Shown here in pieces: positions 1 to 4,980 of a stretch of DNA of 5,636 nucleotides. The translations under genes and the position numbers were made by a program. The DNA lies in the NCBI GenBank assembly GCA_959022875.1, contig CAUFAM010000095.1, forward strand, positions 1-5,636, written 5' to 3'. Source of the stretch: an uncultured Oscillospiraceae bacterium. Lineage in GTDB: Bacteria > Bacillota > Clostridia > Oscillospirales > Oscillospiraceae. The notes beneath the pieces were generated by a model, which worked only from the letters and a program-made list of their open reading frames with translations, was not told where the DNA came from and did not search any database. The stretch's first letter is position 1, and every line of letters begins with the position of its first letter.

Positions 1-1
1 C

Positions 2-373
2 GTTGGGCTGTCCATGGTTCGGGTGCTGACGGGCCTTAACATCTTTTGGCTGCTCATCCCGGGCTATGCGGTAGCGCTGGGCCTGACCTTCTTTGTCCCC
101 AGCATCTTTACCGGCATCGCCTTTGACTCCGGCGGCGTGGCCAGCGGCCCCATGACGGCTACCTTTCTTCTCCCCTTTGCCCAGGGTGCCTGTCAGGCTC
201 TGGGCGGCAACATCATGACCGACGCCTTCGGCACCGTGGCCATGGTCGCCATGACCCCCTTGGTCACCATCCAGATTATGGGACTGTCCACCGTGGTGAA
301 CCGTCAGCTGGCCCGCCGACGCCTGCGCTATCATATGGGCCGGGTAGAGGATGAAATCCTCTATTTCGACTAA
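2..373 (+). CDS. DUF1538 family membrane protein, C-terminal part (5' end outside window)
   Basis: The frame is open from the window edge (codons for V-G-L-S precede the first ATG at 14), so this is the C-terminal part of a longer protein; the ATG at 14 is an internal methionine. About 123 residues are visible. Numbered from that methionine, there are three hydrophobic stretches at roughly 9-31, 34-59 and 70-92, followed by a short basic and then acidic cytoplasmic-looking tail. The motif FDSGGVASGPMTA with the following PFAQG (about 37-57) is what I recognise as the DUF1538 signature. DUF1538 proteins are polytopic membrane proteins, often with two copies of the domain. From memory, a Halomonas pair (UmpAB) was reported as a sodium/proton antiporter; the substrate here is unknown. 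The stop codon overlaps the ribosome binding site of the PII-like gene, so the two are probably co-transcribed. Family assignment is fairly sure; transport function is inferred. Confidence 0.85.
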   Translation, partial: VGLSMVRVLTGLNIFWLLIPGYAVALGLTFFVPSIFTGIAFDSGGVASGPMTATFLLPFAQGACQALGGNIMTDAFGTVAMVAMTPLVTIQIMGLSTVVNRQLARRRLRYHMGRVEDEILYFD

Positions 374-380
374 AGGAGGA
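372..380 (+). promoter_or_regulatory. Ribosome binding site of the PII-like gene
   Basis: AAAGGAGGA overlaps the upstream stop codon TAA and sits 6 nt before the ATG at 387. It decides the start: the in-frame ATG at 351 lies inside the upstream gene and lacks such a site. Confidence 0.85.
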
Positions 381-386
381 ACGGAA

Positions 387-1055
387 ATGGAAACAATGAA
401 ACTGATCATCTCCATTGTCGAGCGCGGCCAGGGCAAACAGATTCAAAAACTTTACCGAAACCAGCACATCCCCCTTCATCTGCAATGTGCCGGCCGGGGA
501 ACTGCTACCTCCGAGATCATGGATATTTTGGGGCTTGGTTCCAGTGAAAAGGACGTACTCATCAGCTGGGCCGCCGCCTCCGCCGCCGGACAGCTTCTGT
601 CCCAGCTCAACGGCGAACTTCGGGAAACCCTTCAGGCCAGCGGAATCGTCTTTACGGTCCCCATCACGGGACTGAACAGTCTGGTGGCCGCTCTGTCTGC
701 CTACCAGGCGGAGCAGTTAAAAAAAGAGTTGAGAGGTGAATCACAAGTGGAACGTGCCGAAAACAGTGTCATTCTGATCTCCTGCGTCCGGGGCTGCACC
801 GACGAGATTATGTCTACCGCCAAAACCCATGGAGCCCGGGGCGGCACCGTGGTCAAGGCCCGGCTGGCCGGGCAGGAAGATCTGGAACAGGCCTATGACA
901 TGGAGCTTGAGGAGGAGCGGGAAATTCTGGCCATTGTGGTACCCACCCAGCTCCGGGCCTCCATTATGGAGGCGGTAAATTCTGCCCATGGCCTTCGCAG
1001 CAAGGCCCAGGCCATCGTATGTTCCCTGCCCATCGAGGATTTGATCCGCCTGTAA
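387..1055 (+). CDS. Tandem PII-like (GlnB-fold) signalling protein, 222 aa
   Basis: The protein has two successive domains that each resemble PII-like proteins of the ferredoxin-like GlnB fold. Domain 1 spans about residues 4-100: it opens with the strand MKLIISIVERG, carries GRGTATSE at 37-44 and ends at GIVFTVPITG. Domain 2 spans about 126-222: strand SVILISCVRG, then GARGGTVVKAR at 149-159, an acidic EEERE segment where PII proteins resume after the T-loop, and a final SLPIEDLI. The canonical T-loop tyrosine motif and the classic B-loop TGKIGDGK are not recognisable, so nucleotide binding and uridylylation cannot be assumed. PII proteins usually sense effectors and bind a partner. Being 13 nt downstream of a DUF1538 membrane protein suggests that this transporter is the partner (inference). 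The linker region, about 101-125, contains an A7 run and an internal start site, described separately. A bidirectional terminator follows. Confidence 0.82.
   Translation: METMKLIISIVERGQGKQIQKLYRNQHIPLHLQCAGRGTATSEIMDILGLGSSEKDVLISWAAASAAGQLLSQLNGELRETLQASGIVFTVPITGLNSLVAALSAYQAEQLKKELRGESQVERAENSVILISCVRGCTDEIMSTAKTHGARGGTVVKARLAGQEDLEQAYDMELEEEREILAIVVPTQLRASIMEAVNSAHGLRSKAQAIVCSLPIEDLIRL
733..749 (+). promoter_or_regulatory. Internal ribosome binding site and GTG start at the border of the two PII-like domains
   Basis: GAGGTGA (733-739) is a 7-nt match to the anti-Shine-Dalgarno complement. It lies 7 nt before an in-frame GTG at 747, which is codon 121. Initiation there would yield a 102-residue protein holding only the second PII-like domain. 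The last three bases of the site are also a TGA stop in the -1 frame, just after an A7 run at 719-725. The sequence elements are seen directly; actual use is inferred. Confidence 0.5.
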
Positions 1056-1068
1056 TGTCAATCCACAC

Positions 1069-1103
1069 AAAAAGGACTTCGGAGTCTCTCCGAAGTCCTT
1101 TTT
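1069..1103. terminator. Bidirectional intrinsic terminator between the PII-like gene and clpC
   Basis: A perfect 16-bp stem (1069-1084 with 1088-1103) closes on a 3-nt TCT loop. The left arm begins with five A and the right arm ends with five T, so it gives a U-tract in both directions. It starts 13 nt after the PII-like stop and lies 4 nt from the clpC stop, so it can serve both convergent genes. Confidence 0.92.
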
Positions 1104-1107
1104 CTTG

Positions 1108-3534
1108 TCACACCAGTTTCACCTGTACTTTTTCATCCTGTACCGATACTTTTACGCTGCCTCCCGCCTTCAGCCGGCCGGACAGCATAAGATCGGCAGC
1201 TGGGTCCTCCACCATGGCGGCTATGGCCCTTCGGAGGGGCCGGGCCCCGTATTCCCGGTCGCTCCCCTCTCTGGCCAGCAAGCTGACCGCTTCCTCCTCC
1301 ACCTCCATGGCTACACCCAGCCGCTTCAAGCGCTGCCCGGTCTCGCTCAGCAGCTGCCGGGTAATGGCGCTGAGGGTGCCTTCGTCCAGAGGATGGAACA
1401 CCAGCACACTGTCCAGGCGGTTGAGAAACTCCGGGGCAAAGGTTCTGCGGGCGTCTCCCAGCACCTCCGCTTCTATTTTTTCCCGCTCCTGGTTTTGCCC
1501 CATGGCAAAGCCCAGCTGCTTGCCCGGCCGGAACCGGCCCGCTCCCAGATTGGAGGTCATCACCAGCACGGTATTGCGGAAATCCGTCTTTCTCCCCTGG
1601 GCGTCGGTGAGCACTCCCTCCTCCATCACCTGAAGCAGCACCGACCACACATCCCGGTGTGCCTTTTCCAGCTCGTCCAGCAGCACCACCGACCAGGGAT
1701 TGCGCCGCACCCGCTCGGTGAGTTGACCGCCTTCTTCGTGGCCCACATAGCCCGGAGGAGAACCAATCAGACGGGAAACCGAGTGTGCCTCCATATATTC
1801 CGACATATCAAAGCGGAGAAGAGCCTCTTCACTGCCAAAGAGGGCGGCGGCCAGACTGCGGCACAGCTGGGTCTTGCCCACCCCGCTGGGCCCCAGAAGC
1901 AGAAAGCAGCCCACCGGCCTGCGGGGATCCTTCAGCCCCAGCCGGCCCCGGCGAATAGCCTTGGACACCGCCTCCACCGCCTGATCCTGGCCCAGCAGAT
2001 GGTGGTGAAGCTCCTCCTCCAGGGCGGCCAGTGCTTTTTTATCCGCCTCATCCGGATCGCACACCGGAACCCCCGTCCACTGGGAGAGTACCTGCTGGAC
2101 ATGCCGGGGTTCTACGCAAAATCTGCCCAACCCGGCCTCCCATTTTGTCCGGTCCCGCTCCAGCTCCTGGCGAAAGTCCCGCTCCACATTCCGAAGCAGC
2201 GCCGCCTGCTCAAAGTCCTGGCGGCGCACCGCCTCCGCCAGCTGACGGCTAGTCTGTGTCACCCGGTTCTCCAGACGCTGCAGCTCTGGGGGCGGGGTGC
2301 GGCCGGACAGCCGGGCCTGGGCCGCCGCCTCGTCCACCAGGTCGATGGCCTTGTCCGGCAGAAAACGCTGGGGCAGATAGCGGATGGACAGGTCCACTGC
2401 CGCCGTCAGGGCCTCATCGGAGATGGTGAGGTGGTGGTGGGTCTCATACCGCCCCCGCAGCCCCCGCAAAATATCCAATGTCTCCTCCCGGGTGGGCTCC
2501 TTAACGGTAATGGGCTGGAAGCGCCGCTCCAGGGCTGCATCCTTTTCAATATATTTCCGATACTCGTCGATGGTGGTAGCGCCGATCACCTGGAGCTCCC
2601 CCCGGCTGAGGGCAGGCTTGAGAATGTTGGCCGCGTCGATGGCCCCCTCCGCTGAGCCAGCCCCCACAATGGTATGAAGCTCATCAATAAACAGGATAAT
2701 ATTGCCCGCCCTGCGCACCTCCTGAAGCACATGGCGCAGCTTCTCCTCAAACTCGCCCCGGTACTTGGTGCCCGCCACCATGGCGGACAGATCCAGGGCA
2801 CACACCCGCTTTCCCAACAGATGGGCGGGAGCGGTGCCGTCGGCAATGGACAACGCCAATCCCTCCGCCACCGCCGTCTTGCCCACACCCGGCTCTCCAA
2901 TCAGCGCCGGATTGTTCTTCGTCCGCCGGGAGAGAATTTGAATGACCCGGCCCAGTTCCTCCTTCCGTCCGATCACCGGGTCCAGCCGCCCCTCGGCGGC
3001 CATGCGGGTCAAATCCCGGGCACACTGATCCAGCTGGCGGGTGTCTCCCGACGGGCGGGACTCCGCCTCCCGCATCCGCACCCGTGGCACCGCATCCTCC
3101 CCGCCCAGGGAGGCGCACACCGAGCGGTACAGGGCCTCTCCATCCACCCCGCACCCGGCCAGAAGCTGAAAGGCCTCACTGTTCTTTCCCCCCAGCAGGC
3201 CCAGCAGCAGATGCTCGGAATTGACCACCCGCTGGCCCAGGCGGCGGCTCTCCCCCACTGCCCCCTGGATGGCAAGGCAGCAGTTGGGCGTCAGCCCCTG
3301 GTGGAGAGACCGGGAGGGCACTCCCGTCCCCACCCGCTGGGCAATGGCACTGCGCAGCTTTTGACTGTCCGCCCCCGCCCGGCGCAGGGCAATGGCGGCA
3401 GGGCTGAATTCCTGACTTGCCAGCCCCAGCAGCAGATGTTCGCTGCCTACGTAGCTGTGGCCCAGGCGGGCGGCATTCTCCTGGGCCAGACGGATCGCCC
3501 CCAGGGCGGTGGATGTGAATCGGCTGTCTGACAT
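1108..3534 (-). CDS. clpC: ClpC, AAA+ unfoldase of the ClpCP protease
   Basis: At 808 residues it matches the length of Gram-positive ClpC (about 810). In order: a Clp-N domain with two repeats (about 8-40 and 81-130); D1 with Walker A GEPGVGKT (213-220), pore motif KYRGEFE (257-263), Walker B ILFIDE (280-285) and arginine-finger motif ERRF (336-339); a ClpC-type middle domain with the DFEQAALLRN segment (440-449); D2 with Walker A GPSGVGKT (548-555), pore motif GYVG (595-598), Walker B VVLLDE (616-621) and sensor-2 GARPLRR (763-769). LGF at 674-676 matches the hydrophobic tripeptide loop that docks on ClpP, so this is a protease partner rather than a ClpB disaggregase. All catalytic motifs are intact. 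ClpC unfolds substrates in the cytoplasm and feeds them to ClpP. The ATG has a ribosome binding site 6 nt upstream. The ctsR, mcsA and mcsB genes often found beside clpC are absent: the neighbours are a convergent PII-like gene and a divergent ferredoxin gene. Confidence 0.97.
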   Translation of the reverse strand: MSDSRFTSTALGAIRLAQENAARLGHSYVGSEHLLLGLASQEFSPAAIALRRAGADSQKLRSAIAQRVGTGVPSRSLHQGLTPNCCLAIQGAVGESRRLGQRVVNSEHLLLGLLGGKNSEAFQLLAGCGVDGEALYRSVCASLGGEDAVPRVRMREAESRPSGDTRQLDQCARDLTRMAAEGRLDPVIGRKEELGRVIQILSRRTKNNPALIGEPGVGKTAVAEGLALSIADGTAPAHLLGKRVCALDLSAMVAGTKYRGEFEEKLRHVLQEVRRAGNIILFIDELHTIVGAGSAEGAIDAANILKPALSRGELQVIGATTIDEYRKYIEKDAALERRFQPITVKEPTREETLDILRGLRGRYETHHHLTISDEALTAAVDLSIRYLPQRFLPDKAIDLVDEAAAQARLSGRTPPPELQRLENRVTQTSRQLAEAVRRQDFEQAALLRNVERDFRQELERDRTKWEAGLGRFCVEPRHVQQVLSQWTGVPVCDPDEADKKALAALEEELHHHLLGQDQAVEAVSKAIRRGRLGLKDPRRPVGCFLLLGPSGVGKTQLCRSLAAALFGSEEALLRFDMSEYMEAHSVSRLIGSPPGYVGHEEGGQLTERVRRNPWSVVLLDELEKAHRDVWSVLLQVMEEGVLTDAQGRKTDFRNTVLVMTSNLGAGRFRPGKQLGFAMGQNQEREKIEAEVLGDARRTFAPEFLNRLDSVLVFHPLDEGTLSAITRQLLSETGQRLKRLGVAMEVEEEAVSLLAREGSDREYGARPLRRAIAAMVEDPAADLMLSGRLKAGGSVKVSVQDEKVQVKLV

Positions 3535-3540
3535 GGTTGT

Positions 3541-3547
3541 TCACCTC
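3541..3547 (-). promoter_or_regulatory. Ribosome binding site of clpC
   Basis: On the minus strand GAGGTGA lies 6 nt before the ATG at 3534, supporting that start. I see no convincing sigma-A promoter, CtsR heptad repeat (GGTCAAA type) or CIRCE element in the 119 nt between clpC and the ferredoxin gene. Confidence 0.75.
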
Positions 3548-3594
3548 GGAAACAAATCTTTTACTATCATTCCCTCAATCGCAAAAATTTAGCA

Positions 3595-3622
3595 TTGCAA
3601 TTTTAAAAAGATGTGATAGAAT
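3595..3622 (+). promoter_or_regulatory. Promoter of the ferredoxin gene
   Basis: TTGCAA (3595-3600) is followed by a 16-nt spacer and TAGAAT (3617-3622). A TGA directly before the -10 provides the extended -10 TGN motif. Transcription would begin near 3629, giving a leader of about 25 nt. Confidence 0.7.
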
Positions 3623-3636
3623 GTATGTACATTCTA
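3617..3636. promoter_or_regulatory. Operator-like perfect inverted repeat on the ferredoxin -10 element
   Basis: The arms TAGAATGTA and TACATTCTA are perfect complements across a 2-nt TG spacer, 20 bp in all. The left arm contains the whole -10 hexamer, and the right arm ends one base before the purine run that leads into the ribosome binding site. Size and symmetry suit a dimeric repressor such as a TetR-type protein (inference). No regulator gene is in the window. Confidence 0.6.
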
Positions 3637-3637
3637 A

Positions 3638-3645
3638 GGGAGGTG
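3638..3645 (+). promoter_or_regulatory. Ribosome binding site of the ferredoxin gene
   Basis: GGGAGGTG sits 8 nt before the ATG at 3654. It fixes the start there; the upstream in-frame ATG at 3537 precedes the promoter and would add 39 residues unlike any ferredoxin. Confidence 0.9.
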
Positions 3646-3653
3646 TACTTATC

Positions 3654-3824
3654 ATGGCCCATGTCATTAGCGATGCTTGCATCAGCTGTGGCTCCTGCGC
3701 GGACGCTTGTCCCGTTGGCGCTATCTCTCAGGGTGATGCTCACTATGTCATCGACGCCGGCGCCTGCATTGATTGCGGTGCCTGTGCCGGTACCTGCCCC
3801 ATGAGCGCGATCTCCGAGGGCTGA
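3654..3824 (+). CDS. 2[4Fe-4S] ferredoxin, 56 aa
   Basis: A small acidic electron carrier of the clostridial type. Two CxxCxxCxxxCP motifs are present, with cysteines at 9, 12, 15, 19 and at 38, 41, 44, 48. In this fold, three cysteines of one motif and the last cysteine of the other bind each cubane cluster. The two halves are clear internal duplicates (ISCGSCADACP versus IDCGACAGTCP). The length of 56 residues is typical of clostridial ferredoxin (about 55), which carries low-potential electrons between pyruvate:ferredoxin oxidoreductase, hydrogenase, Rnf-type complexes and similar enzymes in the cytoplasm. Its presence indicates an anaerobic metabolism. The gene is a single-gene unit with its own promoter, operator-like palindrome and terminator, and is transcribed divergently from clpC. 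Confidence 0.96.
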   Translation: MAHVISDACISCGSCADACPVGAISQGDAHYVIDAGACIDCGACAGTCPMSAISEG

Positions 3825-3835
3825 TTCTCAACCTG

Positions 3836-3869
3836 AAAAAACAGCGCCGGTCTTCCGGCGTTGTTTTTT
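3836..3869 (+). terminator. Terminator of the ferredoxin gene
   Basis: A 15-bp stem (3836-3850 with 3855-3869, one G-U pair) with a TCTT loop ends in six T. It begins 11 nt after the ferredoxin stop. The left arm has six A, so it may act weakly on the other strand as well. Confidence 0.9.
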
Positions 3870-3916
3870 ATACCTTTCAATCTAGTTTTTAATATTATAT
3901 TTAGTCATATTGTATA

Positions 3917-3945
3917 TTGATATTTTTTGAAAATCCGCATATACT
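3917..3945 (+). promoter_or_regulatory. Promoter of the hemolysin III family gene
   Basis: TTGATA (3917-3922), a 17-nt spacer and TATACT (3940-3945) give five of six consensus bases in each hexamer. It lies in a markedly AT-rich stretch (about 3870-3960). The leader to the GTG start would be about 34 nt. Confidence 0.8.
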
Positions 3946-3970
3946 GAGTTTGTAATCCAACATACCCCGG

Positions 3971-3988
3971 AAAGGAGCGATCTCTGTG
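3971..3988 (+). promoter_or_regulatory. Ribosome binding site and GTG start of the hemolysin III family gene
   Basis: AAAGGAG (3971-3977) lies 8 nt before GTG at 3986, which marks the non-ATG start. Confidence 0.85.
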
Positions 3989-4711
3989 CGTGCTGATGTA
4001 TTAACTGCCTCCACGGCCCCTCTGACTGTGCCAAAGCCAAAACGCCGCCGGGAGGTTCGCGATCCTTACGATGGCCTGCGCCCCTGGTCAGCTATTACCC
4101 ATGGAATCGGGGCGGTGTTGTCTGCGGTGGGCACGGTATTTCTGCTCATCCGGGCCGGGCAGATGGGAAATGGTTCCCTCATGGCCCTCTTTGCCGTATA
4201 CGGCTTGTCCATGCTCTGCCTCTACACCGCCAGCACCCTCTACCACTGTCTCAACACCTCGGTGGCTGGGCGCATCGCCCTTCGCAAATATGACCACTGC
4301 TCCATCTACCTGCTCATCGCCGGCAGCTACACTCCTCTGTGCCTGACTGCCTTGCGGGACAGGGGGGGAATTCCCCTTCTCACCGCCGTGTGGGTGCTGG
4401 CCGTTGCAGGGGTGATCCTGACCATCGCCAAGCTCTCCATCCCCCGCTGGCTCACCAGCTCCATCTACCTCTTTATGGGCTGGCTGGTCATCTTTGCCAT
4501 CGTCCCCATTTATGAATCCCTCCCCACAGCCGGATTTGCATGGCTGCTGGCCGGGGGACTGCTGTACACGGTGGGCGGCGTTCTGTATGCGGTAAAATGG
4601 CCCGGACGCAACAACCCCCGGTTTGGCTGCCACGAAGTTTTCCACGTGTTTATCCTTCTGGGCAGCGTGTGCCACTTTGTGCTCATGTATGCCATCGTTC
4701 CCCAGCTGTAA
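3986..4711 (+). CDS. trhA: Hemolysin III / PAQR family membrane protein (TrhA-like)
   Basis: The 241-residue protein has a basic, proline-rich N-terminal tail (about 1-30) and seven predicted membrane segments at roughly 36-56, 66-86, 105-121, 130-148, 157-175, 183-203 and 218-238. Family motifs are ITHGIGA (37-43), STLYH (83-87), YDHCSIYLLIAGSYTP (102-117) and HEVFHVF (216-222). By analogy with adiponectin receptors, S83, H87, D103, H216 and H220 would form the zinc site buried in the membrane. Bacterial members are annotated as hemolysin III or as TrhA, tied to membrane lipid homeostasis; haemolysis should not be assumed. It starts with GTG, is about 20 residues longer at the N-terminus than many homologues, and forms its own unit between a promoter and a terminator. 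Confidence 0.93.
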   Translation: MRADVLTASTAPLTVPKPKRRREVRDPYDGLRPWSAITHGIGAVLSAVGTVFLLIRAGQMGNGSLMALFAVYGLSMLCLYTASTLYHCLNTSVAGRIALRKYDHCSIYLLIAGSYTPLCLTALRDRGGIPLLTAVWVLAVAGVILTIAKLSIPRWLTSSIYLFMGWLVIFAIVPIYESLPTAGFAWLLAGGLLYTVGGVLYAVKWPGRNNPRFGCHEVFHVFILLGSVCHFVLMYAIVPQL

Positions 4712-4728
4712 CAATCTCCTCTCTTCTT

Positions 4729-4769
4729 CCCCGGCTGCAAAGAAAGCTTTGCTGCCGGGGCTTTTGTTT
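4729..4769 (+). terminator. Terminator of the hemolysin III family gene
   Basis: The stem has 7 GC-rich pairs (4729-4735 with 4754-4760), a T-T mismatch, 6 more pairs (4737-4742 with 4747-4752) and an AAAG loop. It is followed by CTTTTGTTTG, a slightly interrupted T-tract. Confidence 0.88.
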
Positions 4770-4828
4770 GTCTGAATTCCGCCTGCACCCTGCTCCCTGT
4801 TGCGTAGAAAATTTCTTTGAGAAAGCGG

Positions 4829-4857
4829 TTGGCTTTCCCGGCTCTTGCAGGTATAAT
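4829..4857 (+). promoter_or_regulatory. Promoter of the DNA methyltransferase gene
   Basis: TTGGCT (4829-4834), a 17-nt spacer and a perfect TATAAT (4852-4857). The -35 overlaps a 6-bp inverted repeat (GAAAGC 4821-4826, GCTTTC 4832-4837). The leader to the ATG would be about 117 nt, long compared with the other units here. Confidence 0.7.
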
Positions 4858-4952
4858 ATAGTTTGTATTGTTATGTTCCGGCTTTGCTTCCCAGAGGCCA
4901 TGATTTATGAAAGTCCGGTTTATAGGACACCTTATTTGCTATCCTGCAAGAG
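4842..4952. repeat. 10-bp inverted repeat spanning the methyltransferase promoter and leader
   Basis: CTCTTGCAGG (4842-4851), ending at the -10 hexamer, is perfectly complementary to CCTGCAAGAG (4943-4952), which ends 14 nt before the ribosome binding site. Adjoining TATA and TAT bases extend the symmetry with a one-base bulge. The left arm lies upstream of the predicted transcription start, so this looks more like a paired DNA site than a hairpin in the main transcript. Confidence 0.5.
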
Positions 4953-4966
4953 ATCAACCACGAAAC

Positions 4967-4971
4967 GGAGG
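4967..4971 (+). promoter_or_regulatory. Ribosome binding site of the DNA methyltransferase gene
   Basis: GGAGG lies 9 nt before the ATG at 4981 and supports that start. Confidence 0.75.
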
Positions 4972-4980
4972 CGCTCCCTC

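Noticed and set aside
1105..2655. Long open frame (516 codons) on the plus strand opposite clpC
   Set aside because: It lies fully antisense to a gene with intact ClpC motifs. Its translation is rich in Q, L, H and P with no recognisable domain, and it reflects the GC bias of the clpC codons.
2674..3531. Second long plus-strand open frame (285 codons) opposite the clpC 5' half
   Set aside because: Same reason: antisense shadow of GC-rich coding sequence, with no family motif.
3535..3610. Candidate minus-strand promoters for clpC (for example TAAATT preceded by TGC, or GATAGT)
   Set aside because: None combines an acceptable -35 with correct spacing, so no promoter is called.
3870..3985. AT-rich gap, examined for a small gene, riboswitch or non-coding RNA
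   Set aside because: Apart from the promoter and ribosome binding site already listed, no stable structure or open frame with a start signal was seen.
4362..4374. G7 run followed by AATTCCCC in the hemolysin III family gene, considered as a phase-variation tract or regulatory palindrome
   Set aside because: Seven G is short for contingency-type slippage, the frame is intact, and the GGGGAATTCCCC symmetry is explained by Arg-Gly-Gly-Ile-Pro coding.
4088..4714. Minus-strand open frame (208 codons) opposite the hemolysin III family gene
   Set aside because: The plus-strand protein has clear PAQR motifs, a promoter and a terminator. The antisense translation is hydrophilic, rich in G, H and Q, and has no ribosome binding site that I can support.
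4967..4980. Possible hairpin hiding the methyltransferase ribosome binding site (GAGG with CCTC, 5-nt loop)
   Set aside because: Only four base pairs; too weak to claim as a regulatory structure without folding or conservation data.
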